Of a stretch of 64,000 bases of DNA, positions 1-10,069 are shown in pieces. How positions within the stretch are numbered: position 1 is the stretch's first letter; the number at the start of each line of letters is the position of its first letter. The stretch is from Cordylochernes scorpioides (lineage: Eukaryota; Arthropoda; Arachnida; Pseudoscorpiones; Chernetidae). Position numbers and translations under genes: made by a program. A model generated the notes under the pieces. That model worked only from the letters and a program-made list of their open reading frames with translations, had not been told where the DNA came from and searched no databases. Location of the stretch: contig CP092874.1 in NCBI GenBank assembly GCA_030710605.1, forward strand, positions 41,480,963 to 41,544,962, read 5' to 3'.

Positions 1-799
1 AACATTTAAACATGAAAAAACGTTGTGGTTATTTTGTCCCACGAAATTTAACAGATCATCAAAGAGGAACCAGATTATCAATTTGCAAAGATTTATTTTG
101 AACTGCAAATAATGATTCTGATTTTTTAAAAACAATAATAACTGGTGATGAAACATGGTGCTTTCTTTTTGATCCACAAACCAAAAAACAATCACTTGAA
201 TGGCACACACCAAGTTCTCCTTGGTAGAAGAAAGTTCGTTTTGACAAGTCCAAAGTAATAGTTATGCTTGTAGTGTTTTCGACTATCAAGCACTTGTCTA
301 TTATTAATTTATTAAAAAGGGGTTACTATTAATAAACAGGCATACAAAGAAATACCTGTGCACCTTCGTGATGCGATAAGAAGAAAAGAACCAAATCTTT
401 AAATCAAAACAGTGGAAATTGCTACATGATAATGCCCCTGCTCATAGAGTCATTATTGTTAAAGACTATTTAGCCAAACAATCTGTATCTGTATTGCCGC
501 ATCCTCTTTACTCTCCTGATATCGCCCCCTGTGATTTCTTCTTCTTTCCAAAACTTAAAATGACGTTAAAAAGGAGGCGCTTTTCATCGTCATCAGAAAT
601 ATTCGAAAATGCGACGGTGGAGCTAAACAAACTTAGAAAAATTGACTTTGAACTAGCATTTCAACAGCTTTTTTTTCACGCTGGAAAAATGTGTAGATAA
701 CCACGCTCCTATTTTGAAAAAAATGAAGTTTAAAATACTATACTATGAATAAATAATTAATAAAAAAAAAATTCGGGAACTCTTTGATTCTACCTTGTA
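1..799 (+). mobile_element. mariner transposon, 3' half, decayed transposase
   Basis: Tc1/mariner cut-and-paste transposase remnant; the left part lies outside the window. Translation in shifting frames gives VPRNLTDHQR near the start, the first catalytic aspartate in TGDETW (about 143-160), then after frameshifts and stops an open block 419-700 with HDNAPAH and YSPDIAPCDF. I count 34 residues between the second and third aspartates, the D34D spacing of mariner proper. Several in-frame stops between 100 and 420 make it inactive. An AATAAA lies at 748-753, and the AATTCGGGAACTC-type end near 770-799 resembles a mariner terminal repeat. It may be the same family as the 5' fragment at 8218. Confidence 0.85.
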
Positions 800-1556
800 T
801 AAACTTATTTAATGGAACGCCTTTAGACTCAATATATTTATAAGTTTTCCTCTGATTCATTGACCGATTAAGCTTCGTCTACAAGCACTTATCAGTTTTT
901 ACAAATCATCAGAAAATCTAAGTATTCCGTTAAACTATAAAATAAGTTATTAGAAGTCTTACAGTGGTTGTTATGTCTATCCACCAAGGCAGTATATAGC
1001 TGTTTATTCATTTACACTTATTGATACTTTCTACTATTGTTTGTTTGGGTTTTTTCCCCTTCTCGAACTCTAGGATGAATGTATATAAGGTGCGAGACGT
1101 CATAACGAGTTGTTTTGTTGCCTTAAAAAAAAATGAAAATAAATAATAAATAAAAAAATGAAAAATAGAAACAATCATCAGATTGGCTACCTTCTACATT
1201 AATCCAGGTTCAAGTTTCTTTTTAAATATTTTTCTCGTTTTTTTACATGCATCATACATGCTGCATAAACGAATTTGAAAATAGGCGTTTTATCTAGATA
1301 ATTATAATTTATAGAAATGTAGAAATTAATTTTAAACAATAATTAGACTATAAAATATAAAAAAATAAATAAGGAATATTTTGTGAATAAGAGAAAATAG
1401 AGGGAGAAAAAAAAAAATTCAGAATCTATTAAATAAGCAAATGATTAATTTAAATGAATAATTTTGTGTTTAACTATAGTTCTTACAGTAGCGATAGGTA
1501 GGTGATATTCTGGAGGTAATGATCAACCGGATCTGATGAATTTAAATATAATGGGC
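800..1556. other. AT-rich non-coding stretch
   Basis: I see no coding pattern, RNA gene or repeat that I can name here. Confidence 0.5.
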
Positions 1557-1589
1557 TTTATTTCTATGATGAAATGATACATAAATGAA

Positions 1590-1934
1590 CTAAACTATTG
1601 GAGCAATTATCCCTAAACTATTTATGCAGATCTTTTTTTTTCTAGCTTTAGCTTCTTCACTTTCCTCAATTTCTTCCAGAACCGACTTTCTCTCAAATTC
1701 AGCTTTTTCACTTTCTTCCACTGACTTTTTCCACGGGCCCTTTATCCCTTCTTTTTTCTTCTTCAGTATCCACAGCAGGCTTCTTATAGATTTCTTTACC
1801 CTTTTGTTCTTTTCATCTGAGCTCGAGTTTTCTATCTCATAGGCTCTGGCACTGCCATCTTCTTCAACATGAATCTCACTAATCCCCGGCCATCCCGCCG
1901 TGCCTTTTATACTATAATTTGATTTCGCAAAGTC
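1590..1934 (-). CDS. Candidate host 3'-terminal exon, K/E-rich protein
   Basis: A 114-codon open frame on the minus strand follows an in-frame TGA at 1937-1935 and ends with TAG at 1592-1590. It has no ATG at its head, so it would be an internal or terminal exon rather than a whole gene. The product begins with a non-repetitive part (KGTAGWPGISEIHVEEDGS) and continues into a strongly charged, probably coiled-coil tail rich in Lys and Glu (KKSVEESEKAEFERK). A polyadenylation hexamer AATAAA sits at 1562-1557, 28 bases after the stop, as expected for a last exon. A possible splice acceptor (AAATTATAG) ends at about 1912. I do not recognise the protein; a decayed transposon ORF1 is the alternative. 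Confidence 0.4.
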   Translation of the reverse strand, partial: DFAKSNYSIKGTAGWPGISEIHVEEDGSARAYEIENSSSDEKNKRVKKSIRSLLWILKKKKEGIKGPWKKSVEESEKAEFERKSVLEEIEESEEAKARKKKICINSLGIIAPIV

Positions 1935-1939
1935 TCACC

Positions 1940-3130
1940 CGATTGATTCTCTTTGCCACGTGATCTGCGGATGATTTAATACAATAGATTATGCAAATTA
2001 ACTAGTTTATACAGGATCCATTAACTTTTAATTTGAATTCATTATATGTTCTCTTTCTTTTAAATATATTTAATCATAAATTATAAGTTGAATATATTCA
2101 CTTGGAATAATCAATGTATTAGTAGAAGAAAAAAAAAAGAGGTAAAAGTAAAATTTTCATCTTACGAGTTTGCTCCTCTTTTGATAATATATACGTAAAT
2201 ATAAATATCAAAAATAGTAACAAATATAACTGTTATTTCGCTTATTTTGGTGTGAAATATTTTAAATACTAGCAAAAATTAAATTTAAAACTCTGTGAAA
2301 TTATTCATTTAATTTATAATTTTTATTGAAAATATATAAGTATATTTAAATAACGAAATATATTAATTGTTTTAAAATAAATTATAAGCTTTTGAAAATG
2401 ATTTGCGCTTATACAACATTTTATTATTCGCATAAATTATGAATTGAAAATGATTTTTGAACAAAAATAAAAAGTAAAGATTGGGATATATATTTTGCCG
2501 CTAAAATAAGCAGAATCGTCTGCTTGAAAATTTGAAATCAATTTCCGTCTGCCAAATATTTGAGCCGTCGCAAACTTAAAATTTCCCAAATATTTACTTT
2601 TCAAAAATATATATTTTTTACTTTCTATTCTCTTTCCGCGACATATTTTTACACATACATTATACTTTATATAAAAAAATATATAAAGATATAAATTCTC
2701 TAATTGATATTTTTCGAAATTATTAGTGTAGGTTTTCTTAGTAAAATAATTAATATAGTTCAGAATTATAATTATTTTAAAATAACTTGAAAATTTTATT
2801 TGAAAAATAATATAATTATTGAGTAAAATGTTCTTCTGCAATTTTAATTTCTATATATTGAATGTTTTTTTAAAAAGAAATGAAATATATTCTAATAGGG
2901 AAAATATTTCTTTCTAATAATGCATTTTTAAAGACCATTCCATGTTAACGACATATTTTTACTCCTAACCATATTTAATCTAATATCTTAAACAGCGACA
3001 GACGTCTTTATACTGATCATCGAAACTTCACAATTCCAGTTCAAAACCGCAATTTATTTATTAAATAGTTCAAAATTAGTCAAATAGTCTTTATTACGCG
3101 ATTTTGTAATTAAAATTAATGTCATTAGAT
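1940..3130. other. AT-rich non-coding stretch
   Basis: Very AT-rich with short open frames of low complexity (for example 2437-2841 on the minus strand, rich in Ile, Tyr, Phe, Lys and Asn). I regard these as chance. No repeat recognised. Confidence 0.5.
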
Positions 3131-3136
3131 TATATA

Positions 3137-3372
3137 CACTCATAGACAAAACTTAAGGATGTTGTACCTTTTAGCATGTATATCGGGATGCAGACAATAA
3201 ACCTGAAAGATATTACAGTAACCTTTATTGAAGACACACGAGATAACCAAATGTAAACAAAAAATAATTGCCTGTGTCTCCTTCAAAAAAATAAATAAAT
3301 AAAATAAGGGGGGGGGGGGAGGGACAGTGAACATCAAAGGCTTTTAACTTCCTCAAGTTTTGTTTATGAGTG
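3137..3372 (-). mobile_element. MITE copy A, Tc1-like ends
   Basis: A 236-bp non-coding element flanked by TA. Its left end CACTCATAGACAAAACTTAA is the inverted match of its right end (CTCAAGTTTTGTTTATGAGTG). The interior carries the block TTTATTGAAGACACACGAGAT, whose reverse complement recurs in copies at 19953-20159 and 53047-53262. It holds a G12 run near 3308. TA target duplication and terminal inverted repeats without a transposase are what a Tc1/mariner-mobilised MITE shows. Orientation is set opposite to the other two copies. Confidence 0.8.
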
Positions 3373-3824
3373 TATAACTATATTAATTAAAATATATTTG
3401 AATTTTTTAAATAGCTACGAGGTTATCTCACCACACGCATCTTATTGATATTACGACAAAGTGAGTTTTTTTTCTTTTAAATAAAACAAATTAACTACTG
3501 TCCTAATTGCGATTAGAAAATCACCCATATTATATATTATATTAATCGCCCATACTGATTTAGAATAAGAATATTGTATTGGGCGATTCGTTTTATATAT
3601 ATGCGACATTTTAAAGTAAAATCTCTGCTATAGTATTGATCAAACTATGGACATAGGCAATGATAACATCAGATGTTGAGCCAGGTCCTATCAATATTTT
3701 TCATTGCATTTTTGACAGAAGGGAGTTTGTTTTATTTCAATATTTGTGTTTATTAATATCATTTTATATATTCATTATCTTTATTTTATATATTTATATA
3801 TAGTTTCGTTCCATATATATATAA
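3373..3824. other. AT-rich non-coding stretch
   Basis: Nothing recognised. Confidence 0.5.
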
Positions 3825-3876
3825 TAGATAATAAAAGGCATATATTGGATTTTATAAAATATTTATTTTGCCAATA

Positions 3877-3910
3877 TTTCGGCTGGCTGAACGCCAACCT
3901 ATATCGAGGC
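3877..3910 (-). ncRNA. Degenerate hammerhead-like motif, left arm
   Basis: Minus-strand copy of the motif described at 4348-4381: a CTCGATA-type strand, a 7-bp stem II and GAAA. The first strand differs from the CUGANGA core, so catalytic activity is doubtful. Confidence 0.4.
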
Positions 3911-4347
3911 ATTACATTTTTGTATACACAAACTCAGCGCCGCATAGTGTTATAATATCACAGTTGAAATCAATTAAAATACAGAGTAGGTGGGAGAAAT
4001 TTGTGCATGAAAAAAAATATTATAAAAAATGCAATCAAAAATGTAAAATATCTTAAAATATAAAAGGAAAAAGTTCTATCTTATATTTTAAAAAAATTGT
4101 AAAAAGTATTTAAAAATAATTCATTAATAACTCATAAAGAGATAAATGTAAAAATATATGTATATATTAAAACATTTGAAAATAAATTTGAAATGATTTA
4201 AATAATAAACTGTAAGAAAACCCCTTATAAAAAGTTTTTAAAAATGTAGGTATTTAAAAAATTCATTTCAAAATTTAGGAGATCGATTTATAAATAAGTA
4301 AAAAATATTTTATAAAAATGCATTAAAATGGATACAAAAATGTAATG

Positions 4348-4381
4348 CCTCGATAAAGGTTGGCGTTCAGCCAGCCGAAAT
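4348..4381 (+). ncRNA. Degenerate hammerhead-like motif, right arm
   Basis: CTCGATAAAGG stands where CTGATGAAGG is expected, followed by a 7-bp stem closed by GTTCA and then GAAA. The stem includes one G-U pair. It looks like a decayed hammerhead core of PLE type. Confidence 0.4.
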
Positions 4382-4462
4382 ATTGGCAAAATAAATATTT
4401 TATAAAATCCAATATATGCCTTTTATTATCTAATGAATTAAATATGGATTGCTCTATTTTCA

Positions 4463-4475
4463 AATATATATATAT

Positions 4476-4566
<91 letters not shown>
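4463..4566. repeat. (AT)n microsatellite
   Basis: About 100 bp of nearly pure AT dinucleotide. Shorter AT runs occur near 6007, 9197, 16485, 16697, 16887, 50696 and 54480. Confidence 0.95.
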
Positions 4567-5114
4567 CGTGCGGAGGTCCTCCCTCATTCGACCACCGTTA
4601 TTTTGACTTTTCTTTACTGACGCATATTTACAAAAAAAAAATATATAATATTCATGTGTAAAAATATCAATTCGAACTTCGTTTCCAATCGAGGCAGATT
4701 CTTCTTTAATAAAGAAACAATTGATATAATGAGAATTTTTGATATTACTAAATACGTTATATACAACCTATGGGGAAATGTCGATTTCAATAACGAATAT
4801 GAAGCAAAAAAGAACTCGACCTAATTTTAGCGACTCAAATATAACTCTGTACATATTCTCTCTGGCATGCTTATCATCATTTTATGTAAATAATTATACA
4901 ATGTGTGTAGCGTCTAAATAAATGGCGCGATACCTACAAATGCACAGCCTCGAAAATAACATTTACTGTGTTCTAATAGTAGTTTGTACAAGAGCATGAG
5001 GTTGATAGCAGCAAGTAACAACACACATGGCCAACTTGTCAAATAGCTCATTTCATCAACATTATGTCCATCTTGTATGTTTGGAAGTCAACCGAGTTGG
5101 AAATTAAATACATT
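4567..5114. other. AT-rich non-coding stretch
   Basis: No feature recognised. Confidence 0.5.
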
Positions 5115-5240
5115 TATAAAGCCCGAAACGCGTTCGTGGATGGTTTTTTTTATCTTATCAAGAAAATGGGTTAGCCAAATATCACGGAACAGGATAAATC
5201 AACGTTTAGGTGATTTCTGTTCCACTTGATGGCGCTCTGC
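5115..5240 (+). repeat. Dispersed repeat with hammerhead-type 3' half, copy 1
   Basis: Starts with AGCCCGAAACGCG and continues through TTATCAAGAAAATG and AATCAACGTTTAG, all shared in order with the copy at 28400-28545. The upstream CUGANGA half seen in that copy is missing here, so this is a truncated member. Confidence 0.6.
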
Positions 5241-5245
5241 CATCT

Positions 5246-5705
5246 AAAAAACACATGTGTTCCTGGTCAGGATATTCCTTATATCTTTTACTATATCAAA
5301 ATCTTAACATTTTTAAAATTTCAAATTGTTTTATTTTTACACATTAATAAATGTATTGATATTTCGTAATTTAGATGGAGTCAGAATTTTACTGTTTCTA
5401 TATACAACCGCCTTAAGAACTAAATATTTCAGAAATTACCTAAAGATTCTTAAAGATATTCTTTTCGAGAGGTTGGCCGCACGTCTGCGTGTAATTATGA
5501 GCTTTTTCTAAGAGACCACTCAAACGCTACCGTGTCATTGAGTCTTTCAACAAGATCCTATAACACGTTTTTTTCTCGATTTTATATACATTTATTCTCC
5601 TGGTTCAAACTTGCATTTTAGCTGTATTTTGTATGATTATCGCTCTAAAATGTGAATTCAAATCATTTCCACTCTCGCTCTAAAACTAGAAATAATTTGT
5701 ATATA
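5246..5705. other. AT-rich non-coding stretch
   Basis: Nothing recognised. Confidence 0.5.
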
Positions 5706-5756
5706 TAATAACGAATAGATTCAAAAAGGATAAGTTTCTTTATTTGAAAAATCATT

Positions 5757-5789
5757 CGAGCTTTCGGGCGCAAGCTGCCCTTCTACAGG
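5757..5789 (-). ncRNA. Hammerhead-like motif of PLE1, sense arm
   Basis: Minus strand reads CCTGTAGAAGGGC, loop, GCCCGAAAGCTCG. It has the hammerhead order CUGxxGA, stem II, GAAA, but U replaces the A expected at the fourth core base (CUGUAGA). Stem II pairs GGGC with GCCC. Confidence 0.5.
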
Positions 5790-6172
5790 AATATTAGATA
5801 CAACTTCAAGTAATCATGTATTTACAGTTATATATATTTTATTTAAATGGTTCCTCGCTTTAGTCTTGTATAGTGTGAGTGGATCACATGCCCGCGTGAT
5901 TTAGTTTAAATCAAAGAAAAGCCTTGATAAAGAGAGGCGTATTGCCCCTAGAAATACCAGCTGATCAATAATTTATATCCAGTATATGCCATATATTTAT
6001 TTATACATATATATATATATATATATAAGCTGTTTTTGCATATTTAGGATTATTTATGAAGTTTTATATTTTAGTATTTAAGAAATTTATTGCTATGTGT
6101 ATAATAGTCAATTGGTTTATATTATTATATGCAATATTGTTAAGTGGTGTGATGAAGAGAAATCGGATAATT

Positions 6173-7585
6173 CTATTTTAGTTTTTGGACCAGCCTATCA
6201 TATGTCTCTGGGATATCTATGTGTCTATTTATGCTATTATATTTTGATGAAATCAGTGCTTCCAGTATTAATCTTTTGTATTTACTATTTATGTTTGTAT
6301 AATGAATATTAGGGTTTGCTAGGTTGAAATCGTGATCTGTGTTTCTAATATGTTGTACTATTAGAGATTTGGGGTCTTTGTTTTTAATATTTCTTCTATG
6401 TTCGTCTATTCTGTCTTTTATATGTCTGCCTGTTTCACCTACATATACATTATAACATTGGTTGCATGGTATGGAATATACGGCTTTGCTATTGTATAGT
6501 TTTGTTATAGGAATACTGTTTCTTGTAATGGGGTTTCTTATTATGGTTGCTATACTCGGGTTGCTTTCATAATATGTTCTTATACCGTGTTTGCTTAAAA
6601 TTCTGGCTATATTGGTACTACTATGGGAATAGGGAAATATACATATTGATTTATAAACATGATTATTTCTTATAAGAGAGGGATTATGGAAATATCTTAA
6701 TATAAAGTTTTTCGGATAACCACTAGAAGTGAGCTTATTGATCAAAAATTGGGTTTCTGTATCTTTTAAGAGTTGGGTGGAACAATGTGTATATATTCGT
6801 TTTGAGAGGGTTTTTACAGTGTTGATCTTGTGACTGAGGGGGCAATAAGAGGAAAAGTGTATATAATCTGGAGAGGAGTTTGGTTTATGGTATATTTCTG
6901 TTGTATATTGGTTTTGTGTTTTTAGTATAAGTACATCTAGAAATGGTAAGGTCAAATTGTTTTCTGTTTCTATGGTAAAATCAATATCATTATGTATGGA
7001 CTTTAGTTGGGTAAAAATGGTATCTATTTTGGTAGAGTTGGCTATACAAAAGATGTCGTCTATGTATCTCTGCCAGATGATGATATCTGTGGGAAAAAGG
7101 TTGGTTATTGTTTTATCTATTTTTCTCATTACTATTTCTGCCAAAGGTGAAGAGAGGGGACTTCCCATGGGGGAGCCCTTGGTTTGTCTATAAAAATTAC
7201 TATTAAGGGAAAATATGTTGTATTGTAGGCTGAGCTTAACTAATGAAATAATTTTAGTAGAAGTATCTGGAGGAATATTGTTTAATGCTAAAAATTCTAT
7301 TGTGTTATCTATTATTAGACGGTGTGGTAGGCTTGGGTACATATTAACTACGTCAAAAGATATCATGGTGCTGTTAGGAGAGGAGGGGAGGCTGTGTATA
7401 TTTTCTATAAATTTTGGAATGGATGTGATGGATGTGGTGGTAGGATTATCTTTTAGAATTGGGATAAGGAAGTTTGCTAGGAACTTAGCTAAGGGGGCTA
7501 TAGGAGACATATGATAGGCTATGATAGGGCGAATAGGAATACCTGGTTTATGGGTCTTGGGTTGGCGAAGGAACCATTTAAATAA
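6173..7585 (-). CDS. Penelope-like RT with GIY-YIG endonuclease, 5'-truncated
   Basis: Polyprotein that copies PLE RNA (reverse transcriptase) and nicks target DNA (GIY-YIG endonuclease). The open frame runs without a break for about 470 codons, extending upstream of the first ATG (7508-7510) through QPKTHKPGIPIRPI, a conserved start of the PLE RT, into the terminal arm at 7577. Visible motifs are KGSPMGSPLSSPLAEI, the catalytic YIDD in WQRYIDDIF, then VYSIPCNQC and YVGETGR, the two halves of GIY-YIG, and a C-terminal RHIDIPETYDRL. PLE proteins are usually considerably longer, so the N-terminus is missing. The uninterrupted frame in so decayed a neighbourhood suggests a fairly recent insertion. 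Confidence 0.9.
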   Translation of the reverse strand, partial: LFKWFLRQPKTHKPGIPIRPIIAYHMSPIAPLAKFLANFLIPILKDNPTTTSITSIPKFIENIHSLPSSPNSTMISFDVVNMYPSLPHRLIIDNTIEFLALNNIPPDTSTKIISLVKLSLQYNIFSLNSNFYRQTKGSPMGSPLSSPLAEIVMRKIDKTITNLFPTDIIIWQRYIDDIFCIANSTKIDTIFTQLKSIHNDIDFTIETENNLTLPFLDVLILKTQNQYTTEIYHKPNSSPDYIHFSSYCPLSHKINTVKTLSKRIYTHCSTQLLKDTETQFLINKLTSSGYPKNFILRYFHNPSLIRNNHVYKSICIFPYSHSSTNIARILSKHGIRTYYESNPSIATIIRNPITRNSIPITKLYNSKAVYSIPCNQCYNVYVGETGRHIKDRIDEHRRNIKNKDPKSLIVQHIRNTDHDFNLANPNIHYTNINSKYKRLILEALISSKYNSINRHIDIPETYDRLVQKLK

Positions 7586-7634
7586 AATATATATAACTGC
7601 AAATACATGATTACTTGAAATTGTATGTAATATT

Positions 7635-7670
7635 CCTGTAGAAGGGCAGCTTGCGCCCGAAGGCTCGAAT
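7635..7670 (+). ncRNA. Hammerhead-like motif of PLE1, inverted arm
   Basis: Plus-strand copy CCTGTAGAAGGGC, loop, GCCCGAAGGCTCG. It differs from the low-coordinate copy in GAAG instead of GAAA, which would break the core. Confidence 0.45.
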
Positions 7671-7729
7671 GATTTTTCAAATAAAGAAACTTATCCTTTT
7701 TGAATCTATTCGTTATTATAATTATTGAA

Positions 7730-8217
7730 AGGATTTTTCGTCTTAAATCAAAAGGTTAATTTGTATATATATTTTGAAGCTATGTACATAAAATGATTTA
7801 TACATTTACACGCAAATATCCACATAAGATATAGCGTGTTATTTGTGTAAAAAATAAATAGTTTAACTCTATATTTGATAGTATCATGTAATCCTAAACG
7901 TAGGTAAATAGATGTAAATGACTGATTTTGACTTTTTCTATCTCGTGTGTTAATGTTCATTTGATAACTGCGTGTATTAAAAAAGAATGCCAGCACACCT
8001 AGGGTTAAGTCTGACAATACACGCTAGCGCGTTTGGCAAATACAAGAGTCACTCTCAAAGGTTTTGCAATCAATATCAAATAATTAAAATATTAAAATCT
8101 ACATGCAAATTTTACCTAACATAAACATCTTCATAAAATGGTAACAACAATGTTTCATAGAGGACGCGACTTTGTTTACAGCAGCAGCGGTAATTTCTAA
8201 ACATTGCATCAGACACA
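7730..8217. other. Non-coding stretch
   Basis: No gene or repeat recognised. Confidence 0.5.
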
Positions 8218-8565
8218 ATGGAGTTGACTAGAGAAAGTTTACGCGCCATGATCTTTTATGATTATAAAAGTAATTTAACTTCTGAATAATCCCATGAAAG
8301 ATTGATGAACGCTTTAGGAGATAAAACTCTTACTATTAGAACAGTTTTTAATTGGTTTAATGAATTTAAATTTGGAAAACCAACCTTGAAGATGAACCTC
8401 GTTCAGGTCGACCACTAACAGCAGTGACCCAAGAAAAAATTGAGCTGGTAAGATTTTAGAGAATATCGAAGATTTACGTATCAGCATTTAGAGAAAAATG
8501 TGGGGATTGGATCGGCAGCAATAACACCATCATTAATGATCATTTAAATATTAATGTATTCTAAT
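8218..8565 (+). mobile_element. mariner transposon, 5' part of transposase
   Basis: DNA-binding half of a mariner transposase. From ATG 8218 it reads MELTRESLRAMIFYDYK, then an in-frame stop, SHERLMNALGDKTLTIR, TVFNWFNEFKFG, and after a frameshift EDEPRSGRPLTAV, the linker between the two helix-turn-helix modules. It ends around NDHLNIN, close to the residues at which the fragment at base 1 begins (HLNMKK). Stops and shifts make it non-functional, and the catalytic domain is absent. Confidence 0.8.
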
Positions 8566-9383
8566 TCCTTCATTATTATTATAGAATTTGAAAGCCATTT
8601 TGACACGAAATGTAGCTATAGAAATATAATTAATACGAGGATTCCTCTTTACATACAAATATCTCGTTAGGTGTTAAGACTAGATCTACTTTCTAGTCCA
8701 TTCGTTGAACGATAAATCATTCTATTTGTACATAACATTCGGGGATTCAATTGCTTCTAAATTATATTCCTAAATCAATTTATAATATAAAGGGATATCT
8801 ACCTTTAGAATCCTCTTTCAACTTAAATTCGATTAGAGTACGTATAATTGAACAAATATATAACTAACTCAATTAGCTAGCCTTACAATACAAAATATAT
8901 AAAATTGACTTCTAAATTATATCTCTACAATCCAATTTAAAATGATTGTTTGATAACAATTAAATATTTATTTACCTGAAATGCTTCTCACAACAATGAA
9001 TACTGCAAGAGGAATTCTTACAAGAATTGAATGAATGGAGGATTTAAAATGGAATATTATTGAATAATATTTGCATAAATATCTTTACATACAATTCAAA
9101 TTTACATATCCCAGCAGAAATTAAACATCAAACGAAATTGTAACATGACAATAGAATTAATTTTATTCTGTGATCAATTAATTTAATTGTATCTTATATA
9201 TATATATATATAATAGAATCGCCGAATGTCGTCGTCCATTTGGAAGAGGAAAGCGAAGGCCTAAACGCGGCTGATTTCACACTCGCCTCTCAGTGATACG
9301 CTAACTTATGTACGGTGGAATCTGTGGCCACTAGACATATGTAGAACCTGGAGGCTGTTGTTGGGTTCTGTGCTACCTGGGGT
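8566..9383. other. Non-coding; GC-richer patch at 9235-9383
   Basis: AT-rich up to about 9230 with a short (AT)n at 9197. The patch at 9235-9383 has clearly higher GC but no frame I could interpret. It leads directly into the AATAAA module at 9384. Confidence 0.45.
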
Positions 9384-9459
9384 ATAGGAGCTCCATTTAT
9401 GCTTCTTTCCTGTGGTGAATATGTATAAGACTGGTGGTATTAATAAAGCTGTGTGTGCC
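9384..9459 (+). repeat. AATAAA module, copy 1
   Basis: A 76-bp block running from ATAGGAGCTCC through GGTGAAT, TATAAGAC and TTAATAAAGCTGTGTGTGC. It matches 33540-33614 over its whole length at roughly 80 percent by eye. The shared AATAAA followed by a GT-rich tract looks like the poly(A) region of an unidentified element. Confidence 0.65.
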
Positions 9460-9466
9460 GCCATAT

Positions 9467-9735
9467 ACAGGGTGGTCTGTATAGACAGGTGGATGTATCA
9501 CACAGCTGATAACAGGGTTGCCTAGAGTGACCGCTATGACAGGGTGGTCTGTATAGACAGGTGGATGTATCACACAGCTGATAACAGGGTTGTCTAGAGT
9601 GGCCGCTATAGACAGAGTGGTCTGTTTAAACAGGTGGATGTAGCACACTGATGATAACAGGGTTGTCTAGAGTGGCCGCTATAGACAGGTGTATGTATCG
9701 CACAGCTGATAACAGGGTTGTCTAGAGGGGGGCAG
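9467..9735. repeat. 72-bp tandem array, about 3.7 copies
   Basis: Units begin at 9467, 9539 and 9612, each opening ACAGGGTGGTCTGT or close, with GATGTATCACACAGCTGATA inside. The fourth unit, from about 9684, lacks the first 17 bases or so. It follows immediately after the AATAAA module. It is open in two minus-strand frames by chance of period. Confidence 0.9.
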
Positions 9736-9985
9736 GGAGGCCACGTGTTCGCTGGCAGCCAATGGGCGCGCATTCTATCTGTGAGCTTCAGACAGACAGA
9801 ATAAGGCAAATATATAAGTAGATAAACAGGACGGAAAACGCCTTAAAAACTTATTATGAAAGGTTTTCGATCTTTTTATAAAATAATTTTAGTTAATTAT
9901 TGAATAATAATATTATTATTAGTAATAGTTTCGATCTTGTGCCTTTTAATTAATATTTTAGCGTTTTGTATAAATTTGTTGTGTA

Positions 9986-10069
9986 AATATATAAGGATTA
10001 AAAGATTACACGAGGAGCTTCTTTTTAAAGAAAGAAGCTCCTCATGTAATCTTTTAATCCTTATATATT
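9986..10069. repeat. Near-perfect palindrome, arms about 40 bp
   Basis: The arm AATATATAAGGATTAAAAG continues to GAGCTTCTTT and is mirrored after almost no loop. I see a single mismatch in the arms (ACGAGG against ATGAGG). Such hairpins arise from foldback elements or template switching. I see no terminator or gene beside it. Confidence 0.85.

Larger units (their letters stand above)
3825..4432. repeat. Penelope-like terminal repeats as an inverted pair
   Basis: Left arm 3825-3927 and right arm 4332-4432 are near-perfect inverted copies of about 100 bp, around a 404-bp AT-rich spacer without coding potential. Read outward, each arm contains a 7-bp hairpin (GGTTGGC, loop GTTCA, GCCAGCC) followed by GAAATATTGG and an AATAAA-containing tail. 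This matches the terminal-repeat layout of the PLEs further along the window, so I infer a PLE relic that has lost its coding part. Confidence 0.6.
5706..7729 (-). mobile_element. Penelope-like element 1 (PLE1)
   Basis: Retroelement on the minus strand, 5' side at high coordinates. The block 5706-5859 is an almost exact inverted copy of 7577-7729 (about 154 bp). The true 3' terminal repeat is the low-coordinate arm, where the ribozyme-like hairpin is in sense with the ORF; the high-coordinate arm is an inverted extra copy joined to the 5'-truncated coding region. Such inverted or partial terminal copies are typical of Penelope insertions. Between ORF and tail lies about 310 bp of 3' UTR. I found no convincing target-site duplication. 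Confidence 0.85.

Noticed and set aside
2437-2841. 134-codon minus-strand frame as a gene
   Set aside because: Composition is what an AT-rich random frame gives; no motif, splice or poly(A) evidence.
9397-9809. Minus-strand His/Pro-rich repetitive proteins
   Set aside because: Frames of the 72-bp tandem array with no independent evidence.
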